Below, piece after piece: positions 1-6,730 of a DNA stretch of 64,000 bases. The notes below the pieces were generated by a model. It did no database searches and was not told the DNA's origin. It worked only from the letters and a program-made list of their open reading frames with translations. Both the position numbers and the translations under genes were made by a program. The stretch spans positions 1,984,001-2,048,000 of the forward strand of contig NZ_CP031598.1 in NCBI RefSeq assembly GCF_008728195.1, written 5' to 3'. Origin of the DNA: Roseovarius indicus. Lineage in GTDB: Bacteria > Pseudomonadota > Alphaproteobacteria > Rhodobacterales > Rhodobacteraceae. The stretch's first letter is position 1. Every line of letters starts with the position of its first letter.

Positions 1-890
1 TTGTCGCGCTGAAGCTGGCCCATGGCGGCGCGGGTTTCGACCGTGCCCGAGCCGTGGTGGGGTTGGATGACGACGTTGCTGAGCTCGTAGAAGCACGGGT
101 CGATATCCGGCTCGCCGAGGAAGACGTCGAGCCCGGCGCCGGCGATCCGGCCCTGTTCCAGCGCGTCGAGCAGGGCGGCCTCGTCGACGGTCGTGCCGCG
201 CGAGATGTTGACCACCACGCCGCGGGGGCCGAGCGCGTCGATCACGTCTTTCGAGACGAATTTCTCGGTGTCGGGCCCGCCGACGATGGCGATCACGAGG
301 AAATCGACCGCATGGGCCAGCGAGACGGGATCGGCGTGAAAGGTCCAGCCGGGCGTCTGCTTCTCGGAGCGGGCGTAGTAGTGGATATCCATCTTGAAGG
401 CGGCGAGGCGGTCGGCGATCTCGCGTCCGATGCGGCCGAGGCCGACGATGCCGGCGCGGCCGCCCGTCATCCTGTGGGCGAGCCGGTATTCGCCCCTGGT
501 CTTCCAGTTGCCGGAGCGGGCCCAGTTGCTGGCCTGTTCCATCTCGCGCATCTGCATCAGCAGCATGCCGACAGCGAGATCGGCCACGTCGTCGTTGAGG
601 ACGTCGGGCGTGTTGGTCACCCGGATGCCCCGTTCGGTGGCGGCGGGGATGTCTATGGCGTCGTAGCCCACGCCGTAATTGGCGATGAGGCCGAGCTTCG
701 GCAGCAGGTCCATCTCGGCCGGGCCCACCGCCGTGTGGCCCTTGTAGGCAAGGGCGGTGATGGCGCTGCGCGTGGTCTCGTCAAGCCCGGCAAGCTCGGA
801 AATGCGGTCGAGGATGACGGGGGCGAAGGCCTGCTTTGCGGCCGCGGTGTCGGTGTCGGTATAGGGGCCGATGACGAGCGTTGTTGTCAT
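1..890 (-). CDS. D-isomer-specific 2-hydroxyacid dehydrogenase, C-terminus cut by window edge
   Basis: NAD(P)H-dependent oxidoreductase interconverting a 2-oxoacid and a D-2-hydroxyacid (hydroxypyruvate/glyoxylate reductase type); cytosolic. About 296 residues are visible of a family that usually has about 310-320, so only the last turn or so is missing. Rossmann motif GLGRIG lies at residues 150-155. The catalytic Arg (NISRGT, R231), Glu (GEP, E260) and His (QPHHG, about H278) are all present. Start chosen at an ATG preceded by a clear GGAG. It follows otnI by about 40 bases in the same direction, so it is probably the last gene of the tetronate operon. In characterised Otn pathways the sugar-acid dehydrogenase is of another family, so its exact substrate is uncertain. 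Confidence 0.9.
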   Translation of the reverse strand, partial: MTTTLVIGPYTDTDTAAAKQAFAPVILDRISELAGLDETTRSAITALAYKGHTAVGPAEMDLLPKLGLIANYGVGYDAIDIPAATERGIRVTNTPDVLNDDVADLAVGMLLMQMREMEQASNWARSGNWKTRGEYRLAHRMTGGRAGIVGLGRIGREIADRLAAFKMDIHYYARSEKQTPGWTFHADPVSLAHAVDFLVIAIVGGPDTEKFVSKDVIDALGPRGVVVNISRGTTVDEAALLDALEQGRIAGAGLDVFLGEPDIDPCFYELSNVVIQPHHGSGTVETRAAMGQLQRD

Positions 891-930
891 GGTGTCTCCT
901 TTGGAATGCGATGGGTGATGGGGCGGGGTG

Positions 931-1704
931 TCATGCCGGCTTTCCGCGGAAGGTCTTGAGCCAGCCGAGTGTGGCGTCGGTCGGGCCGCCGGGCCGGTAT
1001 TCGGCGCCGAGCGGGGCCGTCCAGCCGAGGGCGGAAATGGTTTCGAAAAGGTAAACGAAGTTCAGTTCTCCGCCATCGGGCGGGCCGCGGTCGGGGGCGG
1101 AGGCGAACTGGATATGACCGATATGGGGGAGGAGGGTTTGCAGGCGGTGGGTCAGGTCGCCTTCCATCAGTTGCACGTGGTAGCAGTCGAACATCAGCTT
1201 GAGGTTAACGGCGCGCACGGAGTCGATGATTTGGGCGGCCTGCGCCGTGGTCGACAGGAAATAGCCGGGCGCGTCGTAGTGGTTGAGCGGCTCGATCAGG
1301 ATGGTGAGGCCGTGCGGGGCCGCGGCGGTGCAGGCGTAGTGCAGGTTGTCGAGGAAGGTTTCGTGGGCCGCTTTGCCCGAGGCAAAGCCGGCCATGACGT
1401 GGATGTTGCGGGTGCCGGTGGTGGCGGCGTAGGCGATGGCCTCGTCGATGGCGGCGCGGGCCTCGGCTTCGCGGCCGGGCAGGGCGGCGAGGCCGTTTTC
1501 GCCGGCCTCGACGTTGCCGCGGCGGGTGTTGAGGCCGAGCATGGGCAGGTCGGTTTCCGTTAGCGCAGCGGCGACGTCGGCGGCGGGGGTGTCATAGGGC
1601 CAGTGGCATTCGACTGCGTCAAAGCCGGCGGCGGCGGCTGCGCGGATGGCGTCGGGCAGGGGGCGGTCGGCCCAGAGGAAACCGAGATTGGCGGAGAATT
1701 TCAA
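931..1704 (-). CDS. otnI: Hydroxypyruvate isomerase-like 2-oxo-tetronate isomerase
   Basis: TIM-barrel isomerase of the Hyi/AP-endonuclease-2 family. In the tetronate pathway OtnI converts 2-oxo-tetronate to 3-oxo-tetronate. The 257-residue length matches the family. Expected metal/catalytic residues are visible: Glu138 (ILIEP), Asp173 and His176 (FDCYH), and Glu235 (AEYRPG). The start is inferred to be a TTG at 1704 that overlaps the TGA of otnC (TTGA). No ATG is available before the conserved KFSANLG N-terminus; a GTG three codons upstream is the alternative. Its position directly after otnC and otnK supports tetronate rather than plain hydroxypyruvate metabolism. Confidence 0.85.
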   Translation of the reverse strand: MKFSANLGFLWADRPLPDAIRAAAAAGFDAVECHWPYDTPAADVAAALTETDLPMLGLNTRRGNVEAGENGLAALPGREAEARAAIDEAIAYAATTGTRNIHVMAGFASGKAAHETFLDNLHYACTAAAPHGLTILIEPLNHYDAPGYFLSTTAQAAQIIDSVRAVNLKLMFDCYHVQLMEGDLTHRLQTLLPHIGHIQFASAPDRGPPDGGELNFVYLFETISALGWTAPLGAEYRPGGPTDATLGWLKTFRGKPA

Positions 1705-2351
1705 TCGTCCCACTCCACGTCGAACTTGGTGACCACCGAGCGCACCTGGTCCGCGGTCAGCATCCGCGGCCCCATGCCCCGCAGAAGGAGGGCGAGTTTG
1801 GCCGTCTCTTCCAGTTCCTCGATGGCATTGCAGGCGGCTTCCACGTCCTTGCCCGCGACGACCGGCCCGTGATTGGCGAGCATCACGGCAGAGCGTTTGC
1901 CGGCCAGCCCACGCACCGCCTCGCCCATGGCCGGGTCGCCCGGCAGGAAGAAGGGCAGGAGGCGGACCTTGCCGAGTTTCATGATGGCGTAGGGGGTCAT
2001 GGGCGGCAGGAAATCGTCGGGGTCGGTGTCGGGCAGCATCGAGAGGGCGACGGAATGGGTGGAATGGAGGTGGACCACGGCGCCGGTGGTTGAGCGGGTG
2101 TCGTAGAAGGCGGTGTGGAGGGGCATTTCCTTGGTGGGTTTGTCGCCGTCGATGAGGGCGCCGTGGGTGTCGAAGCGCGACAGGCGGGCGGGGTCGAGGC
2201 GGCCGAAGGCGGTGCCGGTGGGCGAGACGAGCAGGCCGCCATCGGGCGTGCGGGCGGAGATGTTGCCGGTGGAGCCGTGGGTGAGGCCGCGGTCGAAGAG
2301 GGACTTGGCGAGCAGGCAGATCTGGTCGCGGAGGCGGGTTTCCTCGGTCAT
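1701..2351 (-). CDS. otnC: Class II aldolase-family 3-oxo-tetronate 4-phosphate decarboxylase
   Basis: Class II aldolase/adducin-fold protein of 216 residues. OtnC enzymes decarboxylate 3-oxo-tetronate 4-phosphate to dihydroxyacetone phosphate. The zinc ligands are visible as His94 and His96 (VHLHS) and His161 (ANHGP), with the catalytic Glu75 in KEMPLH. It starts with ATGA overlapping the end of otnK and ends with TTGA overlapping otnI, so the three are translationally coupled. Fuculose-phosphate aldolase is a structural alternative, but the kinase and isomerase neighbours favour OtnC. Confidence 0.9.
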   Translation of the reverse strand: MTEETRLRDQICLLAKSLFDRGLTHGSTGNISARTPDGGLLVSPTGTAFGRLDPARLSRFDTHGALIDGDKPTKEMPLHTAFYDTRSTTGAVVHLHSTHSVALSMLPDTDPDDFLPPMTPYAIMKLGKVRLLPFFLPGDPAMGEAVRGLAGKRSAVMLANHGPVVAGKDVEAACNAIEELEETAKLALLLRGMGPRMLTADQVRSVVTKFDVEWDD

Positions 2352-3610
2352 TCGGGCTCCAGCGCGGTGAGGGCGTCGGTGAAGAAGGTCTCGGCGCCGA
2401 AATTGCCGGATTTGAGGGCGAGGGCAACCGGGTGGCCGCCGGTTTGGGCAAAGCACCACGGGACGCCGGGGGCGATTTCGCGGCCGACATCGAGGCGGGT
2501 GATGCCGAGGGCTTGGGTGACCGCGCCGGAGGTTTCGCCGCCGGCGACGATGAAGCGGCGGGCGCCGTGGCCGCGGGCTGTGGTGGCGCAGGCGGCGAGC
2601 GTGTCTTCGACGATCTGGCCGGCGCGGGTTTGGCCGAGTTTGGTCTGGGCGGCTGCGACGGATTGCGGGTCGGCGGTGGCGTAGAGGAGGGGGGCTTGCT
2701 GGAGGTTTTGTCGGGAGAGCCAGTCGAGGGCGGGTTGGGGTCCGTGTTCGGCGAGGGAGAGCGGGTCGAGCTGGAAGCACGGCGCGCCGGTGGCAAGGTA
2801 GGCGGCGACCTGGCGGTTGGTCATGGCGGAGCAGCTGCCGGACAGGAGGACGGTTTCGGGTGCGGTGGCGGGGGGCGTGAAGGGCTCTGTCTGGCCGATC
2901 TCCCGTGTCAGCAGGCCGGGCAGGGGCTGGGCGAGGGCCGAGCCGCCGGTGAGGAGGGGCATGTGGTGCGTGGCGGTGGCGATGGTGGCGAGGTCTTCGT
3001 CGGCGACGGCGTCGATGATGACGTGGGCGATGTTGTCGTGGGCAAGATGGGCGAGGGCGTCGCGGATGGCGTCGGGCCCACGGGCGACGGTGAGGCGGTC
3101 GATGAGGCCGACCTGTCCCTCCACCTGGGGTTGGAGGAGGCGGAGGAGGCTGGAGTCGCGCATGGGCGTGAGGGGGTGATCCTTCATCGGGCTTTCCGAC
3201 AGGGGATCGCGGCCGACGAAGAGGTGGCCCATGAAGATCGCGCGCCCGTTTTCGGGGAAGGCGGGGCAGTAGATGGTCTGGGGTGTGGAGAGTTCGGCCA
3301 TCAGCGCCTCGGCGACGGGGCCGATATTGCCTTTGTCGGTGGAATCGAAGGTGGAGCAGTATTTCCAGTAGAAGCGTTGGGCGCCGGCTGACCGCAGCCA
3401 TGCAAGGGCCTGTTTTGAAAGGGTTAACGCTTCGTTAGCAGGGGTGGTTCTGATCTTGAGGGCGATGACCTCGAACGGGGCGGTGTTGTCGGGCGGGGTT
3501 TCGGGCACGCCCATGCGCAGCGAAACCCGCGCGCCGCTGCGGGCCAGAAGGCCGGCGAGGTCGGTCGCGCCGGTGAAGTCGTCGGCGATGGCGCCCAGGA
3601 TCGTGGTCAT
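2348..3610 (-). CDS. otnK: Four-carbon acid sugar kinase (DUF1537), 3-oxo-tetronate kinase
   Basis: ATP-dependent kinase of the DUF1537 family, 420 residues, phosphorylating 3-oxo-tetronate to the 4-phosphate. The N-terminal sugar-acid domain opens with the hallmark IADDFTGATD (residues 8-17). The C-terminal nucleotide domain contains the Gly-rich GGETSGAV. The start is an ATG at 3610 just before TTILGAIADD; longer in-frame extensions upstream run through the operator region and are unlikely to be translated. It is the first gene of the otnK-otnC-otnI operon. A perfect palindrome about 70 bases upstream is the likely control site. Related family members act on 3-oxo-isoapionate or D-erythronate intermediates, so the substrate is assigned by context. 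Confidence 0.9.
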   Translation of the reverse strand: MTTILGAIADDFTGATDLAGLLARSGARVSLRMGVPETPPDNTAPFEVIALKIRTTPANEALTLSKQALAWLRSAGAQRFYWKYCSTFDSTDKGNIGPVAEALMAELSTPQTIYCPAFPENGRAIFMGHLFVGRDPLSESPMKDHPLTPMRDSSLLRLLQPQVEGQVGLIDRLTVARGPDAIRDALAHLAHDNIAHVIIDAVADEDLATIATATHHMPLLTGGSALAQPLPGLLTREIGQTEPFTPPATAPETVLLSGSCSAMTNRQVAAYLATGAPCFQLDPLSLAEHGPQPALDWLSRQNLQQAPLLYATADPQSVAAAQTKLGQTRAGQIVEDTLAACATTARGHGARRFIVAGGETSGAVTQALGITRLDVGREIAPGVPWCFAQTGGHPVALALKSGNFGAETFFTDALTALEPE

Positions 3611-3679
3611 CGGGGTGCCTGCACCGGTCTGGGTGATCTCTCCGGCCGCATCCTGTCGCTCTTCCCTCAGCATGGCATG

Positions 3680-3695
3680 ATTTGGTATACCAAAT
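3680..3695. promoter_or_regulatory. Perfect 16-bp palindrome, GntR/FadR-type operator upstream of otnK
   Basis: ATTTGGTATACCAAAT is its own reverse complement and sits in the only gap (3611-3717) between tkt and otnK. The TGGTATACCA core is characteristic of operators bound by GntR-family (FadR/FCD subfamily) regulators. Its distance from the otnK start (about 70 bases) fits repression by blocking the promoter. No GntR gene of that subfamily lies in this window, so the regulator would have to be encoded elsewhere, possibly just left of base 1. Confidence 0.75.
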
Positions 3696-3717
3696 ATCTG
3701 CCAAAGCGTGCGGTGGG

Positions 3718-5682
3718 TCAATGGGTGAGCAAGTCTTTCGCGGTGGCGACGACGCGGGCGGGGGTGATGCCGAAATGGTCATAGAGAACAGGGGCTTGCG
3801 CCGAGGCGCCGAAGCCTTCCATGCCGATGAAGACGTCGGTGGGGCGGAGCCACTGGTGCCAGCCGAAGGGGGAGGCGGCCTCGATGGCGATGCGGGGGGC
3901 GGTGCCTAGGGTGGCTGTCTGGTAGTCGGCGGGCTGTTGCGCGAAGAGCTCCCAGCAGGGCATGGAGACGATGGCGGCGGCGATGCCGGCTTGGTTCAGG
4001 TCCGCTTGGGCTTGAAGGGCGAGGCCGACCTCGGTGCCGGTGGCGAGGAGGGTGATGTCGCGGGGGCCTTCGGTGTCGCGGAGGATATAGGCGCCGTATT
4101 GGGTGAGGTTCCCGGAGCGGTCGGTGCGGACCTGGGTGGCATCCTGCCGGGAGAGGGCGAGCATGGAGGGGCCGTCGCTGCGTTCGAGGGCGAGTTTCCA
4201 GGCCTCGGCGGTCTCGATGGCGTCGGCGGGGCGGAAGACCTGCATGTTGGGCATGGCGCGGAAGCTGGCGAGGGTCTCGACCGGTTGGTGGGTCGGGCCG
4301 TTGGAGCCTACGCCGATGGAATCGTGGGAGAAGACGAAGATGCCGGGCAGGCCCATGAGGGCGGCCATGCGCATGGCGGGGCGTTCGTAATCGGCGAAGG
4401 CGAGGTAGGTGACGTTGATCGGGTGCAGGCCGCCATGGGCGGCGATGCCGCAGGTCATGGCGCCCATCAGGTGCTCGCGGACGCCGCAATGGACGTAAGA
4501 GCCGCCGCGGTGGTCGGCGGTGAAGGCATCGCGGCTGCGCTTGTGGTTGGTGGGGGCTTCCAGATCGGCGCAGAGGACGAGGGTTTCGGGGAGGATCTCG
4601 GTGAGGGCGTCGCAGATGTCGCCGGAGGAGAGGATGGTGGGGCGGGGGGTGTCGGTTGGGAGCTGGTTGGGGCCGAGGTTTTGCCAGAATTCCTCCCATG
4701 CATCGGGCAGGGTGGCGGTGTGCCAGCGGTCGAATTCGGGGGGATTTTCGACGTCGGTATAACGTCGGTATTTTGTCGGTATTGCGTCGGTGCGGCTGGC
4801 GAGGGCGGCGGCCCAGTCGGCGCGGATTTCGGCCGGGATGTCGAAGGGCGGGTGGGGCCAGTTGCGCTGTTGGCGGGCGGCGGTGGCGTCATCCGGGGTG
4901 AGCGGGGCGGAGTGGCCGCCGCGCTGGCCTTCGAGCCGGGGGATGCCGCGGGCGATGGTGGTGCGGCAGGCCAGCAATGAGGGGCGCGGATCGGATTTGG
5001 CGGCGTCGAGGGCGGCGTCGATGGCGTCTATGTCGTGGCCGTCGAGTTCCTGCACGTGCCAGTGAGCGGCGCGGAAGCGGGCGGGGATGTCTTCGCTGAT
5101 CGAGAGCGACGTGGCGCCGTCATCGGTGATCTGGTTGTCGTCCCAGAGGAAGGTGAGCTTGCCGAGGCGGAGATGGCCGGCGAGCGAGATGGCTTCCTGC
5201 CCGATGCCTTCCTGCAGGCAGCCGTCGCCGACGAAAGCCCAGGTGCGGTGATTGACGTGGTCGGGGCCGAAGCGGTCGGCGAGGCGGGCCTCGGCCACGG
5301 CCATGCCGACGGCGCAGGCGATGCCCTGACCGAGAAGGCCGGTGGTGATCTCGATCCCGGCGTCCTGTTCGATTTCGGGGTGGCCGGCGCAGACGTTGTG
5401 CAGCTTGCGGAAGGACTTGAGGGCGTCGATGGTGAGTTTCTCGTAACCGGCGAGGTGGAGGAGGGCGTAGAGCAGCATCGAGCCGTGGCCGTTGGAGAGG
5501 ACGACGCGGTCGCGGTCGGGCCAGAGGGGGTTCTTCGGGTCGACCCTGACGTGGCGGGCGTAGAGCGTGGCGGCGATTTCGGCCATGCCGAGGGGCACGC
5601 CCTGGTGGCCTTCGCCGGCGTTGAGGATGGCGTCGATGGCGAGGAAGCGGATCGCGTCGGCCATTTTCTGGATGTCGGTCAT
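3718..5682 (-). CDS. tkt: Transketolase
   Basis: Thiamine-diphosphate enzyme moving two-carbon units between ketoses and aldoses; 654 residues, normal length. The TPP/Mg motif is GDG at 152-154 with Asn183 (DDNQIT). The C-terminal half carries the expected GVREH, the HDSIGVG loop and GPTHQPVE. The N-terminal active-site loop reads GHQGVP (25-30) where most transketolases have GHPGAP, so this is a divergent paralogue, perhaps dedicated to the local sugar-acid pathway rather than the housekeeping enzyme. A good GGAGG precedes the ATG. A short linker segment is encoded by an 11-bp tandem repeat (separate entry). Confidence 0.93.
   Translation of the reverse strand: MTDIQKMADAIRFLAIDAILNAGEGHQGVPLGMAEIAATLYARHVRVDPKNPLWPDRDRVVLSNGHGSMLLYALLHLAGYEKLTIDALKSFRKLHNVCAGHPEIEQDAGIEITTGLLGQGIACAVGMAVAEARLADRFGPDHVNHRTWAFVGDGCLQEGIGQEAISLAGHLRLGKLTFLWDDNQITDDGATSLSISEDIPARFRAAHWHVQELDGHDIDAIDAALDAAKSDPRPSLLACRTTIARGIPRLEGQRGGHSAPLTPDDATAARQQRNWPHPPFDIPAEIRADWAAALASRTDAIPTKYRRYTDVENPPEFDRWHTATLPDAWEEFWQNLGPNQLPTDTPRPTILSSGDICDALTEILPETLVLCADLEAPTNHKRSRDAFTADHRGGSYVHCGVREHLMGAMTCGIAAHGGLHPINVTYLAFADYERPAMRMAALMGLPGIFVFSHDSIGVGSNGPTHQPVETLASFRAMPNMQVFRPADAIETAEAWKLALERSDGPSMLALSRQDATQVRTDRSGNLTQYGAYILRDTEGPRDITLLATGTEVGLALQAQADLNQAGIAAAIVSMPCWELFAQQPADYQTATLGTAPRIAIEAASPFGWHQWLRPTDVFIGMEGFGASAQAPVLYDHFGITPARVVATAKDLLTH
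4753..4796. repeat. 11-bp tandem repeat inside tkt, about 3.5 copies
   Basis: Units begin at 4753, 4764, 4775 and 4786, each starting GTCGGT; the first three continue with AT followed by variable bases. The period of 11 is not a multiple of three, so successive units are read in different frames. They encode a non-repetitive segment in the linker between the two TPP-binding halves of transketolase. Confidence 0.8.
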
Positions 5683-6072
5683 GGTGCCCTCCCGGTCTTT
5701 CGGGTGGAGTAGCGGGTTTTGGGGCGGGGGAGGATTAAGTTTTGCTAATGGTGCGTTTGATTTGGATTAAAGGTTCGGTGGGGCTCGGGGTTTGGTGTGC
5801 GCTGCGCGGAATCGAGGGCGGAGCCCGCCGCGCATCGACGGGCCGTCCCGACGGCACGGCGATTTGGCAAATGGAGTGGCACGTGCGTAGGTTGGAGGTG
5901 CTTGGCGGGGATAAAATGCCCATCACAGAGGTTGGATCGCCGCGCCACGGCCCGTCGATGCGCGGTTTCTCGGAGTGGGGAATATGGCCAGCGGAGGCGG
6001 TGGGGTGGTTGTCGGGATCGTGTTGGCTGGCTTAGGGTCGATTCCATTGTGAAAGCAGGGAGAGGGCCAGCA
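5683..6072. other. Intergenic region between tkt and KDPG aldolase (divergent)
   Basis: 390 bases without a supportable gene. It must hold the promoters of both divergent genes. The left part (about 5740-5775) is AT-richer, with TTGCTAATGG-type sequence facing tkt. The middle is occupied by the structured inverted-repeat block described separately. A possible small reading frame from the ATG at 5916 is not supported by a good ribosome-binding site. Confidence 0.6.
5817..5965. repeat. Structured block: 19-bp perfect inverted repeat enclosing short hairpins
   Basis: Bases 5828-5846 are the exact reverse complement of 5947-5965 (19 of 19), separated by 100 bases. Two shorter hairpins lie at the left end: GGCGG/CCGCC at 5817-5829 with a 3-base loop, and GCCGTC/GACGGC at 5842-5855 with a 2-base loop. 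It resembles an intergenic repeat unit or a structured RNA. No reading frame explains it, and it is not flanked by a transposase. Confidence 0.65.
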
Positions 6073-6714
6073 ATGACACCGCAGGACGCAAGCCGCAGGA
6101 CACGGGAATTGTGCGGGCTGGCGCCGGTTATTCCGGTGTTGGTGGTGGAGGATGCGGGGAAGGCCAGGCCATTGGCGGAGGCGTTGGTGGCCGGGGGCCT
6201 GCCGGTGCTGGAGGTGACGTTGCGCACGCCGGCGGCGCTGGAGGCGATCCGGGCGATGGCGGAGGTGCCGGGCGGGCATGTGGGGGCCGGGACGCTGATT
6301 TCGGCCGAGGATGTCAGGGCGGCGAAGGCGGCGGGGGCCACGTTCGGGGTTTCGCCGGGGGCGACGGATGCGCTGTTGGCGGCGTGCGAGGAGGAGGGCT
6401 TGCCGCTGTTGGCCGGCGCCGCGACGGCGAGCGAGGCGATGCGGTTGTTGGCGCGGGGCTATGACATGCTGAAGTTCTTCCCGGCCGAGGCGTCGGGCGG
6501 GTCGGCGGCGCTGAAGGCGCTGGGCGGGCCGTTGCCGCAGGTATCGTTTTGTCCGACCGGGGGCGTGAGCCCGGGGAATGCGGGCGATTACCTGAAGCTT
6601 TCGACGGTGCCCTGTGTGGGCGGGAGCTGGATCGCGCCCGCCGACCTGGTGACGGCGGAAGACTGGGGGGCGATCGAAGCGAAAGCGCGGGAGGCCGCCG
6701 GCCTGTCGGGGTGA
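6073..6714 (+). CDS. eda: 2-dehydro-3-deoxy-phosphogluconate (KDPG) aldolase
   Basis: Class I aldolase splitting KDPG to pyruvate and glyceraldehyde 3-phosphate in the Entner-Doudoroff pathway. The 213-residue length is typical of Eda. Catalytic Glu47 (LEVTLRT), Arg51 and the Schiff-base lysine K134 (MLKFFPAE) are all in place, as is the phosphate loop FCPTGG. Start chosen at the ATG at 6073, where the family N-terminus begins; the open frame extends further left through the inverted-repeat block but lacks homology there. It is divergent from the transketolase and could equally act on related keto-deoxy sugar acids. Confidence 0.9.
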   Translation: MTPQDASRRTRELCGLAPVIPVLVVEDAGKARPLAEALVAGGLPVLEVTLRTPAALEAIRAMAEVPGGHVGAGTLISAEDVRAAKAAGATFGVSPGATDALLAACEEEGLPLLAGAATASEAMRLLARGYDMLKFFPAEASGGSAALKALGGPLPQVSFCPTGGVSPGNAGDYLKLSTVPCVGGSWIAPADLVTAEDWGAIEAKAREAAGLSG

Positions 6715-6730
6715 CGGCCGGCGGTGGGGG

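Noticed and set aside
4753..4796. Short regularly spaced repeats that could suggest a CRISPR-like array
   Set aside because: The 11-bp units are contiguous without spacers and lie within a transketolase coding frame.
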